Source: Acholoe squamosa
Lineage: Eukaryota; Annelida; Polychaeta; Phyllodocida; Polynoidae
Assembly (NCBI GenBank): GCA_949317995.1
Contig: OX439049.1
Span: forward strand, 15,004,395 to 15,068,394
Direction of reading: 5' to 3'
Length of the DNA: 64,000 nucleotides
The position numbers and the translations under genes are program-made. Position 1 is the stretch's first letter, and every line of letters starts with the position of its first letter. The notes below the pieces were generated by a model that was given only the letters and a program-made list of their open reading frames with translations, searched no databases and was not told the origin of the DNA. This document shows positions 49,190-59,733 of this stretch, piece by piece.

Positions 49190-49383
49190 CATTCCCTGTG
49201 GTCAGAACCCCATTTAGTTTACATGAATTGGCATTTGTGCAAATATAACCCAGATTCCAGAAGGTATTATTACCCAGTTCAAACACACCATTGAGCTACT
49301 TGGATTAACCTTAATTACACTATGGCTGTATACACACAGTTTATTTAGGACTAAGAAAGTATCGCTATCTTAATACATCTGTG
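49190..49383 (+). repeat. Dispersed repeat (ggtcagaacccc family), copy 1
   Basis: About 190 bp sharing order and words with 55866-56042: ggtcagaacccc, aacccagattc, gagctacttgg(a/g)ttaacctt, acacagtttatttaggac. It ends at cttat. No ORF or inverted ends are seen, so a SINE-like or deletion-derived element is possible. Confidence 0.75.
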
Positions 49384-49738
49384 AAACAATGTCTTTAACA
49401 TAAAAGGGAAGTTAGAAGTAGGTCAACCCCCAAACACATATTGGTTATAAAGTGCAGGGACGTGATAATAATAATTTGTTTCCAAGTATGACCAACTTTG
49501 GTTATTTTACAAAACATTTCTTAACCCAAGGGAAAATTGGAATTGTATGATTTATATCAGTATCTATTTGTTTATTGGCAATGAATCACATACAACGGGC
49601 TTTTTTTTATCAAATGTCATTAAATAGCCTCATTATAAACACGCAATCGTCCTTTGGTCACAGATCTATGAAGATTGATAATGCCGATACACTACATCAA
49701 TCTCGTTTTACCTTATACTTAATATAATCAGTGAAATC

Positions 49739-50019
49739 TGGAGGGTGTTGCTCCTATGGTAAATAGAGCTGTCAGTATGTGCCCTCTTTTCAAAACAAGT
49801 CACACTCTGCTTCACCATTCAACTTGCAATCATCACATTGGTCTGAAAGGTCACCTGCCTTATTTAAAATAGAGAGAGCTGCACTATCAGGTACCTAATC
49901 ATGCCACAAACTCTATATTATACTATACTCACTGACTTCTGATGAGGTACCTACTCAAATCACCCCTTTCTAGCACCATATACTAGCATGACCACTTGTG
50001 AGCAACACTAATGAAAAGT
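49739..50019 (-). mobile_element. ggagggtgttgctcct MITE, truncated inverted copy
   Basis: Opposite-strand relative of 40508-40873: starts ggagggtgttgctcctatgg, contains gtgccctctttt and gaccacttgtgagcaacac, and lacks a clear second end. Confidence 0.75.
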
Positions 50020-50257
50020 TCTCACTACATGGCAAGCCAGTTCTGCAGAAGAGGTACATTTTAGCCAGTACTAACTTTTCCCAATTTCCTGGTTTACTAC
50101 AGAGGATGTGGCAGTTGATTGATTAAGATTTATACAATATTTGGTAGTAATACTATTTATACATGTTCAACTTTATGGCTCTTAGTGGGTCTGTTTTTGT
50201 GTGTTTATGTGCCGGCTACCTATGGAGAGATGTTATATGTTATATAAGACGTCAATC

Positions 50258-50259
<2 letters not shown>

Positions 50260-50289
<30 letters not shown>
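50260..50289 (+). repeat. (CT)n microsatellite
   Basis: About 30 bp of CT dinucleotide. Confidence 0.95.
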
Positions 50290-50290
<1 letters not shown>

Positions 50291-50685
50291 AAATTACATG
50301 TTTAGGTCACATCCAGATTTAGAGGAATTCATAGGCTTTCATTTGAATGCGTTTCCTCGGAATTCGGCCTTGCATAAAGAATGATTACAATGTTTTTTTA
50401 AACTTGTAAGTATATAGATGATAAAATTTACAATGAAACTGAAACTGAACTGAATTCATTTACAATTTATACATCAAGTGTCTTATTTCTGTGGACAAAT
50501 CAGTGCTCGTTCACTATCCCGGGCTTGTTGGGGAGCACTTGAGATTTAAGTGAGATGTCTATAGGCTATCTCTAAGGTTCCCCTGCTTAATTATTTTGTA
50601 TCTATCTCATTTTCCGCGTCCGGTGTACGCATTGTCCGCCTCCAGTGCATGTATACATGCATTTTATTAAGTTAGTTGCCCGGGG

Positions 50686-50874
50686 TTAATTGGTTGCTTT
50701 GGAGGGACCGGTGGCACTGGGTTTCCCTACTGCAAGACCAGACTTGATCGCATCACTCAGTTTACGGGGTTTGTCAGCAAGGTCTAGACGGCCACATTCA
50801 TGCACCACTTTTGCCAGTTTATCCAGCTTTTCCGTTACATTTGCAAATTCTAGAGAATTACGCCACCAATACAT
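50686..50874 (-). CDS. Possible terminal exon of an unrecognised gene
   Basis: A minus-strand frame ending in TAA at 50686 encodes a soluble, helix-prone segment (EFANVTEKLDKLAKVVHECG, then LADKPRKLSDAIKSGLA) with codon composition unlike the AT-rich surroundings. A possible splice acceptor (ttctctag) sits just before the Glu-Phe-Ala start of this segment at about 50848, so it may be a last exon of about 54 codons. The frame also has a Met at 50874. I recognise no family. It could equally be a transposon remnant. Confidence 0.35.
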   Translation of the reverse strand: MYWWRNSLEFANVTEKLDKLAKVVHECGRLDLADKPRKLSDAIKSGLAVGKPSATGPSKATN

Positions 50875-50899
50875 TAATATCTCGTGGTTCTGATCGAAT

Positions 50900-52100
50900 G
50901 GACCCTCGCTTTTACTGTAATGTATAATTATTACATGTCGGTATCTTGATTAATAAAAAAATGATGACATCTAAAAAGAAGAGGAACAATCCTAAAATTT
51001 GAATTTATAACATGGCAGGTTATTCGCAAAGTATGAAAGCACAATTCTCTTCTCTGGAATGATTAAAAATGAGTGATATTTTTTTGGGGGTTTTATTTTT
51101 ACTAGTGAATGCAGCCTACACGCACCCTGGAGACCGATGATTAATGGCAGCCACAGGCCTACGGGTGAGCAGACCAACTTGGGAAGATGGCTTACTTTCA
51201 TGAACATACAGCCAGATTTAAAGTACTAGAATCCTATATTTATATTATATCCTGACAGTGACGTACCTTCCTTATAGCATCCCTGATATAACCCTTGACA
51301 CCAAGGCATATTATGGCCAGCTCTTTAGAGGTACTGCCTATCTCACGTGCAATATCACAGAAAATGTCAATGTAGGATCCTGTAATTCCGAGTAAATGGT
51401 GGCAAGATTATTTACTATTCCTTATCTTAACCCAGATTGGGCTAACGTCCTACATGTGGGACACCTAATTGACTGATTAAGAAGCGGTCTAGATCTATAT
51501 CCAGAAGCAAGATTGATAGATTCAGAACTTTTCTCAGCTACTTCTATGATATCACATCCATATAGCAAAACACATACCGGTACTACTTTGAAATTTGCTA
51601 AAGTTGGAGAATCTGACCTTCACAGAGGTGACAGACCATCTATTGGCCTACCGTCCTATATGTAGGAAGGTGCTTATTTCTGGATCTGTGATAGGTAAAG
51701 CCCTGAAATTTCTTGTATCGCATGAATGGTCATTATAATTAAGCCTGTTTTTATCAAGTTTCCAGCACTCTTCAACCAGAAGTGCCGTTTCCATTGCAAC
51801 CAGAAAACAATACTTTAAAAGGAGAGTAGTGCTTTATATCTCATATCTGTGGATGTGACATAGGTACAGGTCAAAAATTTTGTACAAAGGATATTTGATC
51901 ATGTGTCAGCCTACTTGTCATTTTTTAGCACTCTGCAAAATTGCCTTATATGGGTTCAGGCCTCAGGAATCAGTTGAATATAACATATTGATTGTGTACC
52001 ATTAAATTTATAAATTACAGTAGTCATGTAAGTATATCGTACCACAAGAATGGATCCATGATTTATTTCATGTTGATATGCCCGAGATACTGACAGCCCA
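50900..52100. other. AT-rich spacer
   Basis: No supported gene or clear repeat. Ends where CpG density rises abruptly at about 52110. Confidence 0.45.
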
Positions 52101-52109
52101 TAGCTCTAG

Positions 52110-52240
52110 CACTCGATCGGCCGTATCGCACACCCCCCGTGCGATAACCCGCGAAAATATCACACGCGGAGGTCACGTGACCATTTAGTGACGTCATAGC
52201 TCCAAGATGGCGATGTAAACAGTGCGCACGGGGAGTCATT
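52110..52240. promoter_or_regulatory. CpG-rich patch with E-box, CRE and YY1-like motifs
   Basis: Within 41 bp lie a palindromic E-box GTCACGTGAC (52172-52181), a full CRE TGACGTCA (52189-52196) and a YY1-type CAAGATGGCG (52203-52212). These sit in sequence dense in CpG, while the flanks are AT-rich and CpG-poor. The YY1-type site is on the plus strand, which in known promoters tends to be transcribed downstream of the start in that direction. A GT donor-like ctg-gtaaat follows at about 52243. It could be a host promoter or the internal promoter of the hairpin element beside it. Confidence 0.4.
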
Positions 52241-52308
52241 CTGGTAAATTTGATTCTATTTATCTGATTTAGATGAAAATAACATGAAATAAATGCAAAG
52301 GCACACTC

Positions 52309-52433
52309 GTTGGAGGAATGTCGGGGGGTTATCGCACTTGTCGATCAGGTGCCGCATCGCACTCCGCCCTGCGGGCGTCGTGCGATACGGCACCTGATCG
52401 GCGCATGCGATAACCCCCCGACATTCCTCCAAC
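52309..52433. repeat. Near-perfect 125-bp GC-rich hairpin
   Basis: Arms beginning gttggaggaatgtcgggggg and its inverse enclose further matched blocks (ttatcgca / tgcgataa; gatcaggtgccg / cggcacctgatc; atcgcac / gtgcgat) around a tip near 52368. CpGs are largely undecayed, so the structure is recent or protected. The block gatcggccgtatcgcac at 52118 resembles its centre, so the element may extend left to about 52110. Confidence 0.85.
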
Positions 52434-53280
52434 TCGTGAACCTTTGCTTATTATCTAACTAAGGGTACTTTTTCATAACATTTGATAGTGACAAGACTGC
52501 GGTCTTCTGGTGAAGCAGCATTACGGGAGTACAACATCACTCTGAAGAAAATGGTGAAACCCGAGTGAAACCCGAGTGAGCAGCACCAACCTCCATGGAA
52601 GAGAATGTTGGTGATATCTGAAGCAGAAACCTAAAATGAAAGGGTTGAAATTCTCCGAACCATGTCCTTGGGGTAAATTTACCATAGGTCGATCATTGAC
52701 GTGCAGAATTGTGTTTTTATTTCCCCGACAGGGGTAAGGAACCAACAACCTCATACCTCACCCTCATTCTCACTCACGTTGCCTTCAACACCACTACACA
52801 TTTTCACCCACCCACCCACACCTTTTAATTAATGGTTTCACCATTTCAATTGTCTTTTAATCAAATTCGGTCTCGTGCAACCATGTTTTATTACCAATAA
52901 ATTGTTCTTACACTTATATACATCAAATGCGATATTAATGTTATTATTATCCTCATTCTATTAGTTGTCACTATTACATGCAACCTTGAAGTTTAAATAT
53001 TACTATATTAAACTTTATTCACCAAGCCTGCCTCCATTATCACTAAACCTAGAGGGATTGGTAATGGTTGTGATTAGAGTTTAAACATCCTATCTCTGTA
53101 GGTGTACTCATTGTAGAAACATTTCTAAGATAGTAGAATTGCGGGATATTGTCTTGATATGTGAATATCTATCATTTCTACACGATTACATCAGACTTTT
53201 CACATTACCCACGTAAACCTTAGGTCGACCAAACTTAATATGAAAACGACCATAATAAGGCACAGGGAAATAAACATCTT
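52434..53280. other. Spacer, no recognised gene
   Basis: Nothing supported beyond short runs of accca near 52806. Confidence 0.45.
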
Positions 53281-53301
53281 TAATGTGGTCACACCGAAAG
53301 A

Positions 53302-53402
53302 ATAGGTATGACCGATTCAATTGGTCATACCTATGGCATAGGATGAGCACATGGCCTACTGATCACCAGTAGTCCTCTGGTCATCCTAGCTTTAGGATGA
53401 CC
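53302..53402. repeat. Row of three short hairpins
   Basis: Perfect 12-bp arms ataggtatgacc / ggtcatacctat (53302-53313, 53323-53334), then cctactg..cagtag, then 9-bp arms ggtcatcct / aggatgacc (53379-53387, 53394-53402). Perhaps the remains of one larger palindrome. Confidence 0.7.
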
Positions 53403-53423
53403 ACATCTTCCAGGTCCCTCTGC

Positions 53424-53792
53424 TCAGGAGGTTGTTGCTCCTATAGTAAAAGGAAGAGCTGACTAAAAATGCCCTCATTTCCATTCCTTTCTTTTCATGT
53501 CACTATAACTTGTCCCTTTTGTTGCTCACAAGTGGTCATTCTAGTACAGTGCTAAAAAAGGGGGATTTGAGTAGGTACCTAGTTGGGAGAAGTCAGTCAG
53601 TATAATAAACTATAGAGCGTGTGACATGAGTAGGTTCCTGGTAGTGCAGCTCTCTCTATTTTAAACAAGGCAGGTGACTTTTCAGTCTAATGTGGTGAGT
53701 GCAAGTTGAATGGTAAAGCACTGCACGACTTGTTTAGAAAAGAGGGCACATACTCACAGCTCTTTTTACAATAGGAGCAACACCCTCCAGGC
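53424..53792 (+). mobile_element. ggagggtgttgctcct MITE, copy 2
   Basis: Close copy of 40508-40873 in the same orientation, including taaaaggaagagctg, gtgctaaaaaagggggattt and the right end caataggagcaacaccctcc. Confidence 0.88.
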
Positions 53793-53802
53793 CTCCATTC
53801 CC

Positions 53803-53950
53803 TTCTCCCCTATTGGTCCCCTCCTCCCTTTATTGGTCCCCTCCTCCCTTTATTGGTCCCCTCCTCCCTTTATTGGTCCCCTCCTTCCTTTATTGGTCCC
53901 CTCCTCCCTTTATTGGTCCCCTCCTCCCTTTATTGGTCCCCTCCTCCCTT
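53803..53950 (+). repeat. 21-bp tandem repeat, about 7 units
   Basis: The unit cctcctccctttattggtcc is repeated almost perfectly. It immediately follows the MITE copy. Near-identical units suggest recent expansion. Confidence 0.95.
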
Positions 53951-54146
53951 TCTGCTCCTTTCCTACCCTGGCTACATGTCCCAGGTTAATGGTCCTCAGG
54001 CTACCTACACCTGGCTACCTATCCTAACTATTTTAGAAATGCTGCCACATACATTGTTCTAAATGGTCTGACTGTATTCCCTGACCCCAGAAACATACTT
54101 TTTGACCTTTTATTTGTGCTGCTAAGATTAATATGCAATTAAAGCA

Positions 54147-54448
54147 GTTTTTAACAATGGGGGGGGGGCTAGTGGGTTTGACGGGGGGGGGGGGGTCAGA
54201 ATATTTTCAACCCCTTGACCAGGAGGGGGTCGGAATCTTTTCAACCCCTCTGATGGGGGGTCAAAATAATTTCACCTGTTTTCAGTGGAAAACGCCGCAC
54301 ATTACTATAGGTTAAAAGGGCACATTCGCAGGCAATTTCTGCCCCTTATGGGGGGTCAAAAATAATTGTACCCCCTCAAGAGGAAGGTTACATTTTTTTC
54401 CCACCAACGCCCCCCCCCCCAAGTTGTTAAAAAGTGATCACTCCCTTA
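54147..54448. mobile_element. G-run inverted-repeat MITE, copy C
   Basis: Left tttttaacaatgggggg and right gttgttaaaaagtgatcact ends, with interior blocks close to copy A at 8371 but inverted (tcaaaataatttcacctgtt, ttcagtggaaaac). About 300 bp, left end slightly truncated. Confidence 0.75.
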
Positions 54449-55190
54449 TCACCAATGATCACTCTCTGACAGATTCGGTTTCAATTCAAGCAACTTTTCT
54501 GGACAACTCTTCTAATAGTTGGTCCACACTTGGCTAATCAAACATGTAACAGCACTGTTTTTTATGACAAGGTGTTGCTACCTGTGACACAGGGGGTGTC
54601 ACCTGAAATCTAGGGTAGCCATCTGAAAATAGCCAGAAATAAGTGTTTGGTCCCGAGGGCAGACCCCCTCCCATATAAGGGCGAAAACTCAGAGACTGTT
54701 TTAATGATCGACAATTAACACATCAGGAGGTCCTGTTCAAGATCAATATTTTGAAGCAGATTTCATGAATATAAAATTCCAGGATTGTCATGAAATGTGA
54801 ATCTAATTTCGAATTTCATCATATGGTAAACCTTTATTGGCCCTACCGCTTATCAAATAATTCGGATTCTGTTTGGTACCATTCCGCTATTTGCAATCTT
54901 TCTAAGGATCTATCATGCAAGCACCTTCATCTACAGCTTCCACCAAAGAAAGGTTTGAACTAATTATATCAGGTTTCCAAAATAGTTTCCCTGTTATTGT
55001 TTTTCTAGGGTTGGTAACGCTAAATACTGTAAATGTGGGTTAGTGAACCCAATACTTTGTCTTAATAAGTACTAGGTGGGTATAATATTTATATTAATCC
55101 TTCAAAGGTTGTATAAGACGTCCAGGTTCACGTCCCTTTGTCATCAGGATGACAATGCATGCTGTCGATCTTTAGGAGGGTATCAATCCT
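54449..55190. other. Spacer, no recognised gene
   Basis: AT-rich, nothing supported. Confidence 0.45.
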
Positions 55191-55440
55191 CTCGGGGGGG
55201 GGGGGCATGATGCATGAATGCATCCTTGTCGCGTAGGCTCACCAGCAGTATACCAATCAGTGGTCATAGCTGATCTAAGTAGCACTTAAAGGGCTAACTG
55301 TAAGTGGTAGAGAATTGAAGGCACATATACGTCTCTACCTGACCTAATATAACCTGTATCTGTAATGGGAAGGGTCAATATCATAAAGTGACTTCTTTCC
55401 TGCTCATACCCAGTGTGCACAGAACACCCACTACACTGTT
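55191..55440 (+). repeat. Repeat cluster: palindrome copy plus direct repeat 1
   Basis: A dispersed palindrome (55207-55262, gatgcatgaatgcatcc) is followed by a segment (gggctaactgtaagtggtag ... gcacagaacacc, about 55292-55430) repeated at 57377-57514. Confidence 0.7.
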
Positions 55441-55865
55441 AGACTACGGCAAGCTTTTTACAGTAGATTTCTTCTATTTTTGTAAAACAGTAGTACTTGC
55501 TGTCAGTACAAATACAATGCCCCGATGAGGGTTGCCCTGTACCCAATACAGTGGTCTTTATAGCCCATTTATAATTGGGGTTGAGAGTGTAGGAGTCAAA
55601 GTGCATCACTGTAGAATTTAAAGGGAAATTATGTGAAAGCACACTTTGTATTATAAGTTGTTGTAGATTGTGAAACATATTGAAGCATACATAACAATAG
55701 AGTACTTCTACATATGAGGTTCTAATAGAATGATCTTTTGACCTGTCAATGTTACCAAAACCAATCATCTTCAATATCAAGGTCATTCCCACTTGAAGTA
55801 TACATTGTGGTGTACATAGAGGGATGATAGCTGCAACATTCCAAGAGTTACATAGGTATTACAGA

Positions 55866-56042
55866 GGTCATTCCATATGGTCAGAACCCCTTTAAGTTGG
55901 CATTGTACAAGTAGAACCCAGATTCTAGCAGGTCTTATAACCCAGATCAATTACAACAGCGAGCTACTTGGGTTAACCTTACTTACACTATGGATGTGTG
56001 CACACAGTTTATTTAGGACAAAGAATGTGTCACTTTCTTATG
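55866..56042 (+). repeat. Dispersed repeat (ggtcagaacccc family), copy 2
   Basis: Matches 49190-49383 in order and orientation with moderate divergence. Confidence 0.75.
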
Positions 56043-56114
56043 GTATCTGCAAAATAACGCCGCTAAGCTAGTTCAAATGGGGGTTTGTAGGGGATGGGGG
56101 CGGGGGCAATCAGG

Positions 56115-56190
56115 ATTTTTATTATTTATTTATGTCTTTATTTATTTATCTATTTATTTATTTTTTTTTTTTTTTTTTTGGGGGGGGGGT
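56115..56190 (+). repeat. (TTTA)n, T20 and G10 homopolymer block
   Basis: A run of TTTA repeats passes into about 20 T then 10 G. Simple-sequence tract. Confidence 0.9.
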
Positions 56191-56593
56191 CCTACTTTTG
56201 GATACTACAGACAGCCCCCTTCTGGCTGTCAGTGGGAGTAGTCATCTTCAGAATGATATGGTTAAGTCACAATGTCCTATCTTGGGATCCTTAAACACAT
56301 TTTATGTGTCTTAGACACAAGCTACATCAAGATTTATTTCATGGTAAACTTCATGGTCAGCATTATTCAAATCAGGTTGTGAGTGTACTGTTTTCTGAAC
56401 ATGTATCTCACCACTGACTATTGGCCTTTGTGGACGACTAGCTGAGAAAAAATGGAATTCTAAGTGTAGGATCTGAAGTGACTTGTACCACCTGAATTAA
56501 CAAACAAAAAATATATCGATCATCTAGGGTCGTCTTCTGTATCAACCCTCTACAGGGTCTGCAGGATGCATGGATGTAGCCCAGGAGGTTATT

Positions 56594-57315
56594 TCAAATC
56601 ATCCTGGGATCGCAACCCCAGCGATCTTAGGAATTATTCTACCTTATCCTATTAAGTGATCATAAGATTAGACTGCGCTCACATTTCCTAGCCAGCAATA
56701 AAATCGATCTTAGCCTCAGCCCTCCTAAACTATTCCAAGAAGTACTGACTGGGCACAGGGGTAAGAGTCCCAAAATAAAGGAATAGCTGTGGAGCCACTC
56801 TTCTTCACAACAGTGTTTATACCATCGTTCCCCGTCCCCATATGGGCTAACAAAAGAGCACAGTGTGCAGTTGACCCCCGTACAGTATTCAAGAGTTGTT
56901 CCCATGAATGTATGATTTATGCTTGCCTATTAGAAGCATTGTGCCCTCCCCCCAGGACAAAGAGAGAGAAGTGAAGAATTACCTTACAGTGCACTTAACG
57001 CATGAGTAGCCCTAAGAGCCCTCAAGGACACTTAGCAAACATCCTCCCTCCCCTCTATATCTATGCAGCAGGCTATTCACTCTTTTGATCAGGAGTGTTC
57101 CCTGTAAGTGCTCTTGTACTCAGGTGAAACCACTATGCAATTCTTTCACTAAGATCGCAGTGATCTTAGTGCTGGAAAAGGAATAGTGAAGTGATCCCAG
57201 GACTTGCTATTCCTGACAGGACTGCAACTACTGCATTAGATAGGGTAGACCGGCCAGGTCTTATGATATGTGCCTACACTAAGATCGCTGGGGTTGCGAT
57301 CCCAGGATGTTTTGA
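56594..57315. mobile_element. 722-bp element with 37-bp inverted ends
   Basis: The ends 56594-56630 and 57279-57315 are inverted copies with 36 of 37 matches (tcctgggatcgcaacccc, then agcgatcttag). An internal hairpin ctaagatcgcagtgatcttag (57150-57170) repeats part of the end. Short frames inside show no transposase. The target duplication is not clear. Confidence 0.85.
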
Positions 57316-57376
57316 ATCAAGCTACTGGTGAGTACATGTGAATCATAACGACCCATGGACATAGTTGAATACAGGG

Positions 57377-57592
57377 TTAACTGTAGGTGGTAGAGAGTGG
57401 AAGGTACACATAGCAGTACCTGACCTAACCTCACCTCTTATCAATATGTAATAGGAAGGGCCAATAATTATACTGACACCTTTCCTGCTCACACCCTGTG
57501 GGCACAGAACACCGGATCAATGTTGGAAATTAGTTGGTCAACCAGCTTTAAATGTTGATTCATCTTTCTGTGCCCACTGGCTAGTATAAAGA
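57377..57592 (+). repeat. Direct repeat 2 and ttgatt/cccactgg relic
   Basis: 57377-57514 repeats 55292-55430. It is followed by ggatcaatgttggaaatt ... tgttgattcat ... gtgcccactgg, a piece of the family seen at 12.7 and 46.2 kb. Confidence 0.7.
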
Positions 57593-57807
57593 TAAATGGA
57601 GACATGCTTTACACAGTTCCTCATATCTATTCCTCATTTGAATAAAATTATGTACTACAATAAATAGCTCCTAGGAGTGAAGGTGCATCACTTTGTGAAC
57701 TTAGACTAATAGCTTAGAGTAAAATGTGTAGATGAATTACATGAGAGTAACTAGACACATGTTACATAACTAGTAATAAATAGAAATACATTATATTAAG
57801 ACGAAAT

Positions 57808-57855
57808 GGCCGTGTATCAGGCCGTGTATCGGGCCGTGTATTGGGCCGTGTAAAT
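57808..57855 (+). repeat. 12-bp tandem repeat, four units
   Basis: ggccgtgtatc(a/g) repeated four times, the last unit diverged. Confidence 0.9.
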
Positions 57856-58163
57856 TGGATCACTATGTAAAATCATTGGGTTTTCAATTATTGATTAGAA
57901 AATGGAGACAAATTGTAGGCGAACACCAACTAGAGATCGTATATTTGGCGCTGCTAGAAGTACGGGACTTGACATGCTTGGATTCTACCCGAAAAGTGTT
58001 TGGAAAGACGAGGGTATGACGGGTGGAGTAAAAACAATGACTACGCTGGCTTGGCAAACCGTGCAGATCGGATGCACTTACAAAATGTCTTCTCCTGGAT
58101 TAAATCTGGGGTTATAAGGTAAGAAATTGATACAAAATGGAGAAATATGTTTGATAAACGCCT

Positions 58164-58241
58164 TAATGTATGTTATGGGAGAGCACTCGTGGATTTACGG
58201 CTTGATAATTCACGACTCGTGCTCTCCCATAACATACATTA
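58164..58241. repeat. Hairpin with perfect 23-bp arms
   Basis: Arms 58164-58186 and 58219-58241 (taatgtatgttatgggagag...) with a 32-bp loop that itself contains an offset copy of tcgtg/cacga. Confidence 0.88.
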
Positions 58242-58270
58242 AACGCTACATACATCCTTATTTCCCTTCA

Positions 58271-58272
<2 letters not shown>

Positions 58273-58310
<38 letters not shown>

Positions 58311-58319
58311 GTGTGTATG

Positions 58320-58356
<37 letters not shown>
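58273..58356. repeat. TA/TG microsatellite, self-complementary ends
   Basis: aatttatatat ... tgtgtgtatgtatg ... atataaatt. It lies directly beside the 58164 hairpin and the 34-bp word at 58357-58390 that recurs at 61514. Confidence 0.85.
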
Positions 58357-58390
58357 TGAAGTTACCTAGACTATTTTATTTGTTTGGAAC

Positions 58391-58975
58391 ACTAAGCCCT
58401 CTAAGGGCCGCAGGGTGCACTGTGAGATATGGACACTAAACCCTCTAAGGACTACATGGTGCACTGTGAGACATGGACACTAAACCCTCTAAGGGCCGCA
58501 TGGTGCACTTGGAGACATGGACACTAAACCCTCTAAGGGCTGCATGGTGCACTGTGAGACATGGACACTAAACCCTCTAAGGGCTGCATGGTGCACTGAG
58601 ATATGGACACTAAACCCTCTAAGGGCTGCATGGTGCACTGTGAGATATGGACACTAAACCCTCTAAGGACAACATGGTGCACTGAGAGATATGGACACTA
58701 AACCCTCTAAGGGCTGCATGGCGCACTGTGAGATATGGACACTAAACCCTCTAAGGACTACATGCTGCACTGAGATATGGACACTAAACCCTCTAAGGGC
58801 TGCATGGTGCACTGAGATATGGACACTAAACCCTCTAAGGGCTGCATGGTGCACTGAGAGATATGGACTCTGAACCCTCTAAGGGCTGCATGGTGCACTG
58901 TGAGATATGGACACTAAACCCTCTAAGGGCCGCATGGTGCACTGAGACATGGACACTAAACCCTCTATTCACCCT
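58391..58975 (+). repeat. 44-bp minisatellite, about 13 units
   Basis: Unit of 42-46 bp: actaaaccctctaagg, (g/a)c(t/c)(g/a)catggtgcact, g(tg)agatatggac. Variants alternate in ggctgcat, ggccgcat and actacat. The open frame translating as repeated LRGFSVHIS is a by-product. Confidence 0.95.
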
Positions 58976-59407
58976 ATCCCTGCAATAGCATCATGACACT
59001 TGACAGGGGAAATTATCATGTTTGACAGCAATATTTGTTTAAACTTCATCTTGGCGGTTGTAAGAAAATCATGCTGATTTTGAAGTGCATGTTTTTGTGG
59101 TGTGGCCCTTCACAGCTTCGATATTATGGAGCGTTCAACAATTATGTCACTGGTATTTAGGCATTTTTCAGGACCCACCCACCCCCTGTCACTGTTTGTG
59201 TATGGAACATATAAAGGAACCCAAAGACGCTCCCTTACTGTAGTGGTGCTATAAAATATGGCACAAACAGCCCTCAATAACAAGCCAGCAGAACTAACAT
59301 GAAGTAATTATTACCTTACACCCCTCCCTGGAGCAGTGTCCTACATAGGGCTACAACTGATATAATTATGTCTGTACGTCAGTACATCACAGACAGCATG
59401 GGGCATA

Positions 59408-59733
59408 TAGGTCTCATAGAAGGAATTGGTTCCGCACTATAACTTAATATAGTGCGAAACGCGATAATACCCATTGGAACATGTTCATTTTCTAAAAATC
59501 ACCCCAGAATTAATAGATACATACTTCCTTCATAATATTGGCTGACTTAAATTATGAATTGACCATGAAAATTTTGAGCACTGGACTATCGCGTAAAAAC
59601 ACCCTGATTCTGCCTGAATCTGCACTGAATAAAATGTAGATTCACTATTTCTAATCTAACCCTTGAAAAAAACTTCTGACCACAATCGTATATGACTTCC
59701 GGTTTTCTGCGGGATTTCCTTCACTGAGACCTA
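59408..59733 (+). mobile_element. 326-bp element with taggtctca ends, copy 1
   Basis: Starts taggtctca and ends tgagaccta. Contains an internal palindrome (cactataacttaatatagtgcg, split at 20 nt) and gacttccggttttctgcggg. A copy in the same orientation lies at 60645-60969, so the pair could also be direct terminal repeats of a 1.56-kb unit. Confidence 0.8.

Noticed and set aside
55439-55792. 117-codon minus-strand frame
   Set aside because: AT-rich composition with no motif, and it sits among dispersed repeats. Chance length is plausible.
57902-58117. 71-codon plus-strand frame before the 58-kb hairpin
   Set aside because: No known domain. The opening word ggcgaacacca recurs at 61824, suggesting repeat-derived sequence.
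58663-58873. Frames with repeated LRGFSVHIS
   Set aside because: Translation of the 44-bp minisatellite.
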